A stretch of DNA of 64,000 nucleotides, from the NCBI GenBank assembly GCA_963971285.1, contig OZ020260.1, positions 7,846,798 through 7,910,797 of the forward strand, given 5' to 3'. This DNA is from Astropecten irregularis. Lineage: Eukaryota; Echinodermata; Asteroidea; Paxillosida; Astropectinidae. How positions within the stretch are numbered: position 1 is the first letter of the stretch; each line of letters starts with the position of its first letter. Positions 1 to 14,300 of this stretch are shown here, in pieces. A model generated the notes under the pieces. That model worked only from the letters and a program-made list of their open reading frames with translations, did no database searches and was not told where the DNA came from. A program made the translations under genes and the position numbers.

Positions 1-57
1 TCACGAAATGGAGCCGGAGCCGGAGCCTGAGCCGGAGCTGAGGTTTGGAAAAGGCCC
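1..57. mobile_element. GAGCC-type inverted-repeat element, truncated by window edge
   Basis: tcacgaaatggagccggagc through aaggcccc matches the right end of the element at 57926-58146. Confidence 0.6.
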
Positions 58-614
58 CAAATACTGAAAAGTTTATGCAGTCTCATGTACGGTAAAGAAA
101 CCTGCATTTGAAAATTGAACAGATCCTCATATTGCACAATTGCACATGTTTACATGTGGAGGGGAACCATGCTGGATATCTTCTGCAAAAAACAGGATAT
201 TACTGCCAACACAAGGAAAGGTCTTGTTATGATATTGGCAGTTCTAAGTTTTATCTACAGTGATCGATAACCAAATGTGAAATTTAAGGACTTAGTTGAC
301 ACTACTGACTGAGTTTCTATTTTTTTTTCTTATTGGTACAAAAAAACTACATGTATGTGTATTCATAAATTTCATGTATGCTACATATAGTCGTGACAGT
401 AGTTTTTACTACAACTGTCTTCGGCAACCTTATAATCATTGGCAGAACAGCATCTATCCTTTTAGCCATGTTAGTCTCAAAACAGGAAGACACATCTGCA
501 AGGAGAAGAATTACACTATCACACAACCTTATGTATTTTTTGTTTATTTATTAACATATTTTGGTGTGTGTTCATTTTTCGTTTACTTGCCCACCGCGTT
601 TATTGGGCCTGCAG

Positions 615-748
615 AGCCAGGTGAGCTGACCCTGGTACGTTACATCAATGATGCCATGATCAAGAAGATGGCTGGTAAAGATGTACTGAGAGATATAACC
701 TCACTGAACCTGACCTTGACAATGAGAGATGATGGCAAGAAGATTAGG
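615..748 (+). CDS. CNTRL: Centriolin exon 1 (first visible)
   Basis: Acceptor cctgcag|ag, donor agg|gtaaga. Residues 1-44, with a split codon at the 5' end, so at least one upstream coding exon lies outside the window. It holds RYINDAMIKKMAGKD, the helix before the LRRs. The open frame runs upstream of 615 only because the AT-rich intron lacks stops there. Confidence 0.85.
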
Positions 749-3700
749 GTAAGATGCTATCCATCCCTTACATCAGATAGGTGATTGATGAATAGCCTAC
801 ATGTACATTGTAAGTGATGTACGTGTACACTGATGGGTGTGAATTTCACAGACGTAACAGCAGTAGTGGCCTTGGTGCCACTTCAAATGTTTCAGCTTGT
901 CAGTTTCCCTCGTAGAAGTTGCTTTAACAAACAAAATCTTCCTGCATTGTATACGTGTTCACAAAAGTCCTTGCCTTGCTACACCAGTAGAAATCAGAAT
1001 TTTAGTAAAAATATACACTTTATGCACTTTCCTCATGTGACCCACTTGCATATGTACGTGTGTGTAAGTTAATCTCAACGGTACTATCATACTAAGGTAT
1101 CATACTGAAACAAATCTTTACACAGATTTACCTATAACTTAATGTATTAAGATGGTGATGATAGAAACATATCGTTCAAGTTTTTCGGCCTGAAATGCCA
1201 TATTTATCAAGAAAAGAGTAAAACCAATGATCAAAAACAATTTTGATCTTAAGATCAAAATAACGGTGAAAAGATTTTTAAAAATACCGTGGGCGTTTTG
1301 CTTTGTTTTCCAAAAACGTGGGCACTGTATGGCATGGGACTGGACATTTCACAGATGACTGTTGCTTGATATTTTTGCCCATGAATTTGCATTTCTTTGA
1401 CAAAAACCAAAGTATGATATAACCTTTAAGCACTCTTTGGGTCCATCTACCAGTGTGCAAAGTTTTATCTGTCAATCAATCAGTGGGAGCATGTGCCACG
1501 GCAGTGTGTTGCCGCATCTACCTTTGAGCGATACTCCTTCAGTCTTATGATAGCCATCCCCAAGGCAGCCATGCGACCCATGCCCATCTCGACAAGATAG
1601 TGATCCATCTGCATCTGACGCAACCATGTGTCATGCGGACGCCCTACCAGGCGAGCCCTACTAGTAGGTCCTCTCATAGAGAGAATTCCCCTGGCAGGAT
1701 TGCACGCAGGGAATCTAGCCACATGTCTGTACAGTTGCATCTGGCGTTCACGTATCATGTACCAGCTTACCTGTAGGTAATAGGTCTCATCTGACTCTCC
1801 CTGAGAAACCATGTTAGACACGTGGTCCAACCAGCGGTACCCAAGGATCCTCCTCAGAGACCCAGTACCAAAGACATTGAGTCGCCCACCTAGCTACATG
1901 TAGGCCCCCAGTCAAGGTCCATGTCAGTACATGTACACAATGTGTCTTTAGAATCATTTTACTGCTGGTTTTGCTACTCCCCTTTTAAGGTACATTCATG
2001 ACATTTGTGTACATGAACATGTACATTAATTCAACCTGAAAATGTAATCTTGCTTTGAATGATACTGTAAATACTGCTATATGTACGCAATGTGGAATGT
2101 ATCAAACAATGCAAGGCTGGCCCATCAATTTCCTTGTGGCAATAGCTAAAGTTTTTTTCTAAACCGTGTTGTGTACGGCCCTAATTGATTGTCAATCTTC
2201 TCTCCAGTACATAGAGAATATGGACGGACTGATAAACCTTCAGGTCCTGAAAATGAGCCACAACCAGATCAGCAAGATAGAGAGGCTCCACCACCTGACA
2301 CGACTCCGGGAACTAGACATCAGTTGCAATAGGATTGCCAAGATAGAAGGTCTGGATACCCTGATTCACCTTCAGACATTGAACCTGTCCCATAATCTAA
2401 TTGAGACCATCCCTGCCTGGCTGGCTAAGAAGCTGAAGGCACTGAGGGCATTCCACATTGCTGGTAACCTTCTCTACTCGGTAAGTACAGACAGAGACAC
2501 CTTTGCTTCTCATGGCTTAAAAAAACGGTCTTATCTTACATCGTTGGGTATGGACATTTGCTTGAACATAAAGGATAAGGGTCATTCCACCAAGTTGGGG
2601 CATGGTTTGTGACGGTGTTCCCGGTGTCCCATGGTAAAATTGCATCATTCATTACCCCTTTCATGATGGTGCACATTCGCTGTTCTTCAAATGATTAAGA
2701 AGTTAATGTGTAGTGTACACTGTACATTGAACAGGGAGATACACATGCTATTTCAGAAGTCATTGTAAATGATAATAGATGGTACAAGTTCACTGATGAG
2801 ATTGGGAGCTCCACCTTGGTGGAATGACCCAAATTCCCCTGAAGAATTCGGCAAATTCTTGCAGATTTCTCTTGATACTTATTCCAACCACGGTCTATAA
2901 GAATAGAATTTGTCTATAAGAGTAGATTTTTCTATAATGAGTAGAATTTGACTTGAAATTCAATCCTAAATATGCTAAATAAAGTAGACGGAGGCCACAG
3001 GGGCCATGGCCTTTGTTGCCCTGGTTCTTGGACTTGTTGCCTCCTTCTAACGTTTCCATAGACAATGGATTATTTTCCAATGGAAGTGCTGTTTGCAAGA
3101 TGGAAAAGTGGCCTTGCCCCTTCCAGAACCAAATTCAAGGCCTGGCGTCAGCATTCATTGAATTGTACTTATAATGGACCTAGAGTAAAACGGGATGAAA
3201 GGCATAATACCGGATCTTTAAAGGTGACAGAACAGCAGTAGCAGTTCATAATTTGATTTGTAGTGAAATAAAAACAAACCTGTGAAATATTCAGCTCATA
3301 TCATCACCGGAAACTGTAGAAAACAGTGCAAAATGCTCATGGTATTTTCAAATCTATTCACAGGAGTTTTCATCTCACCCTGAGATCAAAACTGTTTTTG
3401 GTCTTGGCTTTACTAATTTCTGGATTAATACACCATTTCATGCAGAAATATTTTAACGGTATGTTTCTACCAGCATCATCTCCATACCCTGAATGTTATA
3501 TGTAAATCTGTCAAAAATTTTGTTTGGGTATGTTACCAATCCTGTACTGTATCTTTATGGCATAGTACCTGATTTTCATTCAGAAGTTAAGGACAGATAA
3601 TATCTTGCATCCACAGCTATCTGATGTGTTCAGACTACGTCCATTGAAGGATCTAGTGCATCTCTCAATTGCTGACAACCCATTGTGCGATCTTCCACAT

Positions 3701-6700
3701 CATCGGCTCTTTGCCGTGTTCCACCTGAGGAGCCTACAGGTGCTGGACAAACGACCAGTCACTGAGACTGAACGCCAGCAAGCAGATGAACGATTTGAAC
3801 AAGGTAAGGGTAAAGACTGATATGTCCTGTCATGTAGTGGCATGGTAGGAGTGATGTTGATCACGGCTGACAATATTGACAACAAACTCATCTACTCATA
3901 TTCAGAGATTAGATTATGCAACTGTCGATTGTAAGACTCACTATGGGACCTCTGGGAAAGGTGTGTCATGGATAGGTCATTTACCACACATTCCTGACGC
4001 AGGGTATACCGTCATTGAAGCCCTTGGTCCATCACAACATTGACAAATGGGTGCGTCAATGTCAGTCATTTTAAACTCCATAGACTTCACTGGTGCGTAA
4101 ATTTTGCTATAATGCGCTGCACGCACAGGTGTGACTTTGCTAATGCCTTGGTTGGTTCGTCACTAGAACAGTTATGGTCCGTCAGAATCAAGAAATGGTG
4201 CATCACAAGACTGACTAAGAGTTCCGTCATGGTAGACGAACGTCCGTCATAATTTGGAAGCTGGGGTCCGTCATGGTACATGAAAATAAGACGCACATTG
4301 GACAAATGACGGAACATTCCAGGGAGTCCCATAGTGCATCTTACAATTCACAGGTCTGCATTATACTGAGTAGGGTTTGTGGAGACACCGTGTAAAAAAC
4401 TCTTTTGGAGGAGGTGTGGTTTTGAGAAGAACCTTTGAGTGTGAACTTGACATTTCAGTTTGTCAGTTTGTCATGTCCTCAGGCAGTGTCAGGAGAAAAT
4501 GAGATTATAGGTATTAGACAGTTATCAGCAAAGGTGTCCTCATTTCCGAATTTCCTTTGCTGTAAAAATCAATGCCAAGGTCAGGTCTAGACTAGGGGCC
4601 TGTTTGTTTAATGCACAGGATCACGAAAATTGCGTATCCGGATCCCATTTTAGCGTACCCTGCATAGAAGTTGGATCCCTAAATATCGGATCCTTTGCGT
4701 TAAACAAACAGGCCCTAGATCTCATGGACAGTGTTTTTGCCTTTGATGTTGGATAAAAGAAGTTTTACTTCTACCTCAAAGAAGGAAATGATCCATTGAC
4801 TTTATATCCTTGACCAGAGGAGTTGGAGAATCTTGAAGTCCAGCTGGGTGAGGAGGAGAAGAAGCTGAGATGTCTCCAGGAGGACCACGACAAGACCGTC
4901 ACTGAGCAGAAGCAATCCAAGAATCTCATCTCATCCTTGAAGACAAGGAATCTAGATCACCAGCGCACCATCCTGCAGTTACAAGGAGAGCTACAGGCGC
5001 AGACTGACCTGGTATGGACAGAGAGATGCTTCCTAAGTAGTCCTAATAATTAGAAGCCATTTCCTGATATAGTAAAGCAGGTTTGGTCTAAGCATAGGCC
5101 TTCAGTGTCAACCTTAAACCAGTGTTGTAGTCAAGTGCCAACATTTGAGTACCGAGTTCACGCAGTGCCGAGTACGGGCCGTGTCCGAGTACTTTTTAAT
5201 CGAGTCCTGGGCCAAAAAACCGAGTTCAAGTTTTTCAGAGTCCGAGTATGGGCCAAATTTGAGTACAAAGACATCGAGTACATCCCAAGTACATTTTTCA
5301 ACTAGAACATTGCGTCATGTGCAAATTACAGCATGGGACGCGTTTGTGTACATGTACACAACCTTTCCCCAACATACGATCTTTCCTCGCCTTGTTAGTT
5401 AGAAAATGCCGGCTGTGATGAACGCAAATGCAGCCCATGGAAAGATGGTTGCAATTTATTTCACTGTTATTTTTGTAGTGTTCCGTAGGAATAAGACGAT
5501 ACAAAAATATGCACAAGGGATAATGCATGCGCTGTATAGAGTCGATAACTCAATACATTCATCATTATTTTTTAGTTTTCTTTTGAGTACTCGCCACTGA
5601 GATCGAGTTCACCGAGTACAGTTTGTCGAGTTCGGGGACTAGTCTGAGTACGAAATTACATGTACGGGCTGAGTACTTTTTTGGTTTTGAGTACTTATGA
5701 CCGAGTACGGGCCAAGTACTTATTGGTACTCGAGTTGTACTCGAGTTTGAGTTCGAGTACGAGTACTCCAACACTGCCTTAGATACTGCATGAGAGGATT
5801 GCACGTTCATGTTTAGTCACAGCAACCATTGCGCAATCAACTATGAACCAGTCAATAATCACTTGTTTATTTTTGTTTCTTGTAATTGCTTGTTCAATCC
5901 TTAGTTGAAGCGTAAGACTGCTGAGCTGAACAAGGCCTGTCAGAAGCAGTACAGACTGGAACAAGAACTAGCCTTCCAGAAGATCGATGCCAAATTTGAA
6001 CCACTGGAATTCCGCAATGATCTGGATGAGGTGAGTAGACATTGAACCTGTAGGAAATCAAGAGTACTCTGCCCACTCCAACGCCTGCCACAGTCTTAGT
6101 CTTCTAAACGTGGGAACTAACTCTGGGATTTTGTAGGATATTAGAACCAAGGGGAAGAACAACACATACATAATGCATACATAGATTTTTGTGGTTTAAT
6201 AGGTGTGCATTAGAAATCTAAGCTTCCAAAAGCTATCTACATGTAGTTCCAAAAACTTGCGTTAAGCGTTAACATTTCTGATTTTTCTCCAAATTTCTCA
6301 GTTGGTCCAGCAGGGGTAATTTATAATTCACAACCACTTCACCACCACCTTCACCTAAACTAAATACTTTTCTCCTTTCTAAAGTAATGATAGCTGGTCA
6401 AAGAATACACCGATTCAGTAGGCCATGCCCCTTGACAAATTGACCGATTACAACGCGTAATTTAAGGTCCAACAAATTGCCGCCATTTTGTCCAATTTTG
6501 TCTTTACTACTCACTTTTGTTGAGTTTACTTTTGTTTTGTGCGTACAAGGCCATTCTTTTACAAACCAAAGTTTTATCCTTAAAGGGTGGCTGCAATGAT
6601 ATTTATCATTACTTGATGGCTTGTGAACCAGCTACCGGGTTGCCGTGATGACGTTACGACAGGATGACCATTTGTGGGCAGGGTGCTCCCCTCCCAGTTA

Positions 6701-8257
6701 ATAAAATGATTTTAACACCAACACAAGGGAGGCTAAAACTACGACAGCCACACAATTGCGTTTTAAAGACTTTATTCCTTCAATAAGCAAAAAACCCATT
6801 GCGACCAGCCTTTAACCATGGTCAAGCCGTGTTTCTACAATGTATATTTATTGTATTTCTGACTCTCGATGCCCTGACTGAGAGGAAATGTACATTTTTT
6901 GGCCTTTTCCAAAACCAAAGTCCATGGAGAGAAGTGCTTTCGGTGGTTGAGGTAACAAGTTGTGTGGGTACGCGTGTGCATTGTTGCTTGGCTGTTGCTA
7001 TGGTGGGCATGGCCTACTGGATCGTTGTATTGCCAGCCAAATGATTGAGTAATTGATTGGTGCTTGCCATGCAGACAGATGGCGGTACAGAGGAGAGTCC
7101 ATACATAGGTAAGGCAGGTTACAAGCGCAACCAGCTAGCTCATCAGCAGTACCTGACCCCAAGGACTAGCCACAGTGTACGAGGGATAGACCAGCGTGGC
7201 CAGGAGTCCAAACTGACCACACTCAGTCCAGAGACCCAGGGGCAGTTGAATGCTGTGCTGGATGACCGATTGACCGATAAGCAGAGGCAGATTGCTGCTG
7301 GTAAGTGCATCTTATGACAATCATCATCCACCAGCATTAGGATCATATTAAAGGTAATATCATACTTTGGTTTTTGTCAAAGAAATGCAGATTCATAGGC
7401 AAACATATCAAGGAAGATAGAGTAACAGCCATCTGTGAAAATTTCAGTCCCATACAGTGCCTACTTTTTGAGAATACAGTGAAAAATGGCCACGGTATTT
7501 CTTACTGGTTTTACTTTTTTCTAGATAAATACATGTACAGCATTTCAGGCAAAACAATTTTAACGGTATGTTTCTACCATCATCATCTTCATACCCTGTA
7601 AGTTATAGGTAAATCTGTGAAGATTTCTGTTTCGGTATGCTACCAAAGTATGATACTACCTTTAAGCAGTGTGTAAGATTGGAACACCGCCCTCTGTTGA
7701 CCAAACATAGGCATCTCATTGCTTTAAATAAACTTTTTGGCAGCAGTTTGAATGGTTATTATTTATAATTATTTGACCTTGCATGAACAAATTCAAATAC
7801 AGAACAGGAACAAATACATTGAAACAAAACCAAAGCACATAAGTAAATGGTCACAAAAATGGTAAATAATTATAATCACCGATTGTGTATGTAAACCAGC
7901 ATTTGAATTTCTTAAACTAAAGACCCTGTTGCTATACATGTATCTCATAATTGAGAGCAAACTACTGTATTGCACAGTGACATACCAAAGTCCTACATTG
8001 GTGCACTGTGGGCGAAATGGAGGCTCATGCTCTGGCTCCAGCTCTAGCTCTGTCATCCATATGCTGAAAATATAGGTTGTGTTTTTCATTGAAGCTGAAG
8101 TTCTCTTTGCATGAATCCATTCTAAAGTAACTGGTAAAAATAAAGAGGCTTTTGGCTGCAGTGCTGAAGTAGAATCTCTGAATTGAAAAGGAAAACAGAG
8201 CATCAGCTTCAACGAAAAACCACAACCTATATTTTCAGCATACGGATGACAGAGCTG

Positions 8258-8301
<44 letters not shown>

Positions 8302-11300
8302 ATCTCTGTTTCGTATTAAAACCCTGTGCTTCACATGTCAATAGTCAGGGGAATTGTAGAAGATTGGAAGTACATGTGGGCAAGGAAATGAAGTCTGTGT
8401 ACAAGACACTTAAGTTTGTATCAATTGAAAAAAACTTCATTGACCAGTATTCTGTGGTTGATGGAGTGTTTCCACACATCACCTCAATTTTAAAAGTTAA
8501 TACATCTTGTAAAATGAAAGGAGTACTGCTAAGTTGTTTCTTATTTCTGTTTCAGCTCAAGAGCAGCTGAGTAAATTGCATGATAAGATTGACGATGCAG
8601 AAGGGGAGCTAGATGCTAAAAAGACAGTATTACAGCAACTGTCAGCTGACAAGAGACCGGTGAGATATACTGACAATGTTTGACTGGAAAGGCAATGTGA
8701 CTCCGCAGTGGAAAGATTGTGTCATTCAGTGCCATGATCCTGTATTGATATTCCATGGCAACATTGAAATCACTTGAATTTTGCTTACTTTTACCCCTTC
8801 AGCTTGTTTTTTTTGGTTTTGTGTTTTACTGACCTCATTATCAATCATCAGTCAAATAGAGTTCATCTAGCTGGGCCATGTGTGCAGGGAGCTCGGCGTA
8901 AACAATACGGGCACACAATGGTTGAAAACTGCTGTAGAATATTTCATATTCCAGGCGTATGTAATCTATGCAAGGCAGCTGTGTTCAGAACTCACATTGA
9001 GCAAACTTTCTTTGGACAATAATGGTGCATTGAACCTCTGATCTTGTTCAATGTATTTTAATAGAAATAACAAAGCCATTGTGAATATTCTCATGCCATG
9101 AGGCGAACTGCTATAGATGCTTCTCGCGCAGAAAGGGGTTAAACAAATTTATTGGCAGTAGCAATCTATCAAGTCTATCTGTGTCATATACCTTTGAAAG
9201 CTTTTTGAAGATTATTTCAGTGGTGATACAATGGGTGATTCTTTGTATCTTGAATTACAATTGATCGTAATGCTTTGTGAAATCGTCGCCTGGTCATACA
9301 TTGTAAGTGTTAGCTATGGCCAAAAAAAACAATCTCGAAGCACAGTGATAAATGACAATTGCCACATTCTCTTAAGCAGAACATCTTCACAGGTTGATGA
9401 TACAAATTTTTAAAGTACTTATTTGTTGGTGTCATTCCTCTCAAGAATTCACCAAAATTATTTGTTGAGCACCCTCATAGGGCGATGCATACGCTTTAGA
9501 TCAGTCACAGTCCTTTACAGTCCACTGTTGTCGATGGCATCAATTTTCTTTAGTTGTCCGAAGCGGAGAAGCATGAACTGAGGAGACGACTCTGGGAGAG
9601 GTTGGAAGCCGTGAAGGACCTGAGACATCGCGTGGCTGAGGTGGAATCTGCGATGGCTGAAACGCTGGACATCATTCAGGAACGAGAAGAGGAAATGGAG
9701 CGATTGAGACGCCAGCTACCCAGTACCAGACATCCTAAGCATGTGAGTCTTATTAGGGCATGTTACACTAGGCAACTTTTACAGGCAACTTGGAGTCAAC
9801 CAAGTATACCACATACAAAAGGAAAGTTTCGGTAGCACAAAAGGAACTTCCCTGGCGGTTTCTCACTGTTGTCCTCTTTAAAATTACATCAAGATAAAAC
9901 GATGAATGTTATTTCTTCTTGGAGATAGCTTGAAACTGGTTGTCTGCAAATTGCCTTGTGTGACATGGGCCTTACACTACATGTACCTACCTATTAGCTC
10001 ATACAAAGCCTTCCAGTCACATGTTCTTAGACATGACTTCTGCAAATTTTCAGGGTTATTTTAAAATCTAAAAACAGTCTAATATGGAGTTCTGTTTGCA
10101 GTTTGATGCATTCCATAATTTATTTCTTTGATCACTGGGCTAAAGTGTCCTACCTTACTTGCTTTAACTCCTTGGGGAGTATACAGCCTGTAGTGCTTTT
10201 CATTCACATGAATGGTGATCAAACACTTAGCCTTTTGTGTAACTGCACTAGGTAATCATTCACTCTTGTGTGGAGTGAAACAAACAAAAAATGAAATGTA
10301 GGTTTGTGGTGACACAATGTTATCTCATGCAGTGTCATGCAGTGTGACGAACAGAGCACACTGTTCGGAACGTCGAGACAATATCAACGGTTCTTCTCAG
10401 AACCACACACTGACAGAAGAAATTACATGGTGTCACCGCAAACCTAACTTTACTTCCACCATGCATAGCTTCAAGTCTTATGAATCAACCAATGACGAAG
10501 TGACTTGCTCACAGAAACAAGCACTGTGACTGGACTCAAACCCACAATTTGTGGATTTTACTCCACAGAGATCTTGAGTTTGGCACACCAAATCACCAGG
10601 CCACAATCCTACACTGAACCAAAACAGGATCATGCTTGCCAAAGTGCAATATGCCACTTAGTGTTCTTTGTTTCAATTGCTGTTCAGGCTGAGGCATCTG
10701 CTGAGATTGCAAACAAGGAGCAAGGGGCTGCATCAGCAGGTGACAAGTACAAGGACTTACAGCAGGAGCTGGAAGAGGTGGTAGCACTCCTTGCTGGGGA
10801 GATGGAGAAGGTGAACAGAGTGAAGCAACAGATGGCCCAAGGTACATGTATGTACATGTAGAGAGCCACATACACTGGAACCTCAATCAACATTCATGAC
10901 TGCAGGTTACCTCTGTGTCCCTACTGACATAAACCAATTTTTTAAATACTTTAAAACTACTTGTTTAAAATTTGTTTTGGTTCATTTCATAGATTGTGGT
11001 TAGTTTGTGTTTGCGTTGAATTTTTGATTTTCATTCATTTAAAGGTACTATCATACTTTGGTAAAGTCTATAGAATATAGCTGCTGTCTGTTCATAATTT
11101 GATTTGTATTGGAGTAAAAACCAAACCTGTGAAATTTTCAGCTCAATTGGTTTTTAGAAACAGTAGAAAACAGTGAAAAACCATTGCCATTGTTACAAGG
11201 AGGTATTTGCATTTGTGAGGTTTTGATCTCAGATCAAAACTGTTTTCGGTATACAGCAGTACACACAGAAAAATGTTAATGGTATGTTTGTACCAAGTCT

Positions 11301-14300
11301 ATCTTTATACCTTGAAGTTATACAGTACGTAAATCTGTGAAGGCACTGAACTTGCTGAACATGTCCGTTTTGGTTTCCTACCAAAGTATGATAGTATACT
11401 TCAAAGTATGATCTTCAATAGTAATTTAATAAGGTTCTGCGAATGCAACACGTATGTAAACACTGAATCTAATTCTCTATTTTATTATCTGTGACATAAG
11501 AGTGGATGTACAACAAAGTGGAGCCGAATCCAGTGGCCTTTCTCAAGGCTTGGCTCCGGCTCAGGCTCAGGCTTTGTGAATCCATTTCAAAATGACAGGT
11601 ATCAAAATAGAGGCTTTTGGCTGCAGTTAGGAAGTAGATTCTCTGGTTTGAAAAGGACAACAGAGCTTCAGCTTCAATGAACAACCACAACGTATATTTT
11701 CAGCATGTGAAAACAGAGACGAAGCCAGAGCCGGAGGCGAGCTTTCCTTTGAGAAAGGCCCCAGAGCCTAAACTCACTTTTCGAAAAGGAGCGAAGGCTC
11801 TGCGTGAGAATGTAAAACGTGGCACGGCAGTTCCTTTAGAGATTCCCTGGCCTACTTGCTTGTGATCAGCAAATGTATCCACTGGCACATGATGGTGAAT
11901 TGACCAATTAGGATTTGGCTCTAGGTCATGAATATTTATGAGGTAAAAATATCATGTCTTATCCTGTCTCCCCATGTCTCACTCTATCTCACCCAGATAA
12001 AGTGGACCTGAATGACAGCCTGAAGGGGGAACTGGAAGAGACGATTGCAGGGCTGACCAAGTACATGCATGAGTCACAGCGCAGGGCAGCAGAGCAAGAC
12101 CGCAAGAACAAAGTCCTGCTCAGGGAGAGGGATGCCCTCCGAGAGAGACTGCATCAAGAAGAGGAGCAGCGGAAGAGACATCGAGAGTTACCTGATGAGA
12201 AGCGACCTAGAGGATCTGATGACTTCTTGCATGACTTTGAAGATTTGGAGGAAATGCAAAGAGTAAGTGGCTTATTATTTTCAATGTTTGTTTTTCCTGA
12301 GGCATCATCTGAAGAGTGCAATACTCTTGTAAGTTCTGGAGATCTAAACAAACTGATAGAGAAGCATACCTGCTGGGATGTCAGGCAACACCAGATGCTG
12401 TAAAAACCCTGGGGTCGATTTCACGAAGCCCTTTGAAATATCGATCGTAACTCAAGTTACGAAGGATAACCCATCGTATCCTTCAACTTCTACTTGGGGC
12501 TTCAATGTACATTATCATAAGTCCTAAGATTGATAGAAAGTTACGTTTAGTAAAATCGACCCCAGAGCTCATTGGAGAATCACTTCATGCTACTGCCACC
12601 AACTATGCAAACAGCACTTTGCATTTGCCTGTCTCTTTGACATACAAAATACAAAAAGGTCTACAATATATGATCGATTGTAACTCGTGATATGAAGGAT
12701 AACCCATCATATCCTTCGACTTCTACATGTACATTGGGCTGCAATGTTTCATGAGTTCTACGATTGAGAGTAAGTTCAGATGAGTTTGGCGATAACGACC
12801 TCTGTTTAAGCATTTTTCGTTAATCGTAACTGAGCAGTGGTTACCCTTAACTTCTCTTGTTCACTTGCTGTCTGGACCAGTCAAGCAGACTTCACTAGCC
12901 AAATGTTTTTAGATTTTGTGATCATTTAATTTCATTTTTCAAAGCACATTGGATTAAAAAAAGAAAAAGTGAAACAAAACAAAGAAGGCATCAATGAAAA
13001 TGTTGCTGTTATACGAGACTCAAAACCATTTATTTTACACTCCTACTATTAATAGTTTGACAATCATAACATCTGACAACAATTTGGTATTAACTAGTAA
13101 ACATCAAGATATATGATGTAGATTCGTGCTGTATAAAATAAGCATCCGTTCATTTGATTTCCAATATTAAACCATGTGTGCAAAGCCTTGGCCGTCATAG
13201 TTGGCTATGTGCCAATGCCATGCCTCTCCCACCTTGATACCCTGTCCCTTCGAAAATGACCTTTGCTCAGTTTGTGAGGAAAGCCTTTATCAGGATTGGA
13301 AACTTAACCCCTTCAGCCTAGGATTATTTTCAGCCCTGCTTATTCCGACCTCATTATCAGCCACCGGCCACAATAGAGGTCAGCTGGCCGGCTTTGTTTG
13401 CAGGGTGCTTGGCATAAACAATGCAGGCATGCATTGGTTGGATAGCACCGCACAAAAGATCACATTCAAGGTGGACTCTTATCCGTTCACGCCCAGATGT
13501 TCCGAACTCAGAGATTGCCATACACTCAACTAATGCAGATCTTTTCAAATGCAAATTATGAAGGTGAATGTACCACAATGAGCAGATCTTTGTGGACAAT
13601 AAAGGTTCCCAGAACCTCTTGTTCCAGACAATGCCCCCATTCAATGTATTTCAATGGAAATAACAAAGCCATCATGAATATTCTCAGGCCATGATGGGGA
13701 CTGCTATGGATGTCCTCTGACCTGAAGGGGTTAAAAAGAAATATGAGTACCCTGATGCTCAATATCATCTCTCTCACTTTTTACAACAATGCAATAGTAT
13801 GGTAGTTTACAACAATTTGTTTGAATACAATTATCATTCATCAAACAATGGTGAACAATACACCAATCCAGTAGGCCACGCCCAGTATAGCAACAGCCAA
13901 GCAACGACGCAGCTTGTCACAATTGCCCACATGTGAGGCGTTGTACAGGTACACCCTCAACCCTCAACTGGTACAATAATAATAATAATAATAATAATAA
14001 AGCCACATATAGCGCATTAAAAATCACTGATCTCTCAATGCGCTGTACACAATTAAAACTAATCCATAAACATTACCTAAAATACCAGACCCAACCACTA
14101 GCTAAAAATACATTAAGGAAATAAGACATTAATAAAAATGTCGGGATACAAGAATAAAATTAAACTACAATAAGAAAATTAAACTAAGCAGACAAAGTCA
14201 AAGTCAACCCAATAATACATACAAAAGGTATAAAATGCAAGACACTGAATAACACAAGTTAAAAACATAAAAAGTCACTGATATAACTGACGTGAATATA

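Noticed and set aside
296-614. Coding extension upstream of exon 1
   Set aside because: AT-rich, no resemblance to centriolin, and a good acceptor at 613-614 with correct phase follows; treated as intron.
7793-8341. Minus-strand 182-codon frame
   Set aside because: Its LRLRLRL segment is the gagcct hexamer array of a GAGCC-type element; no domain seen.
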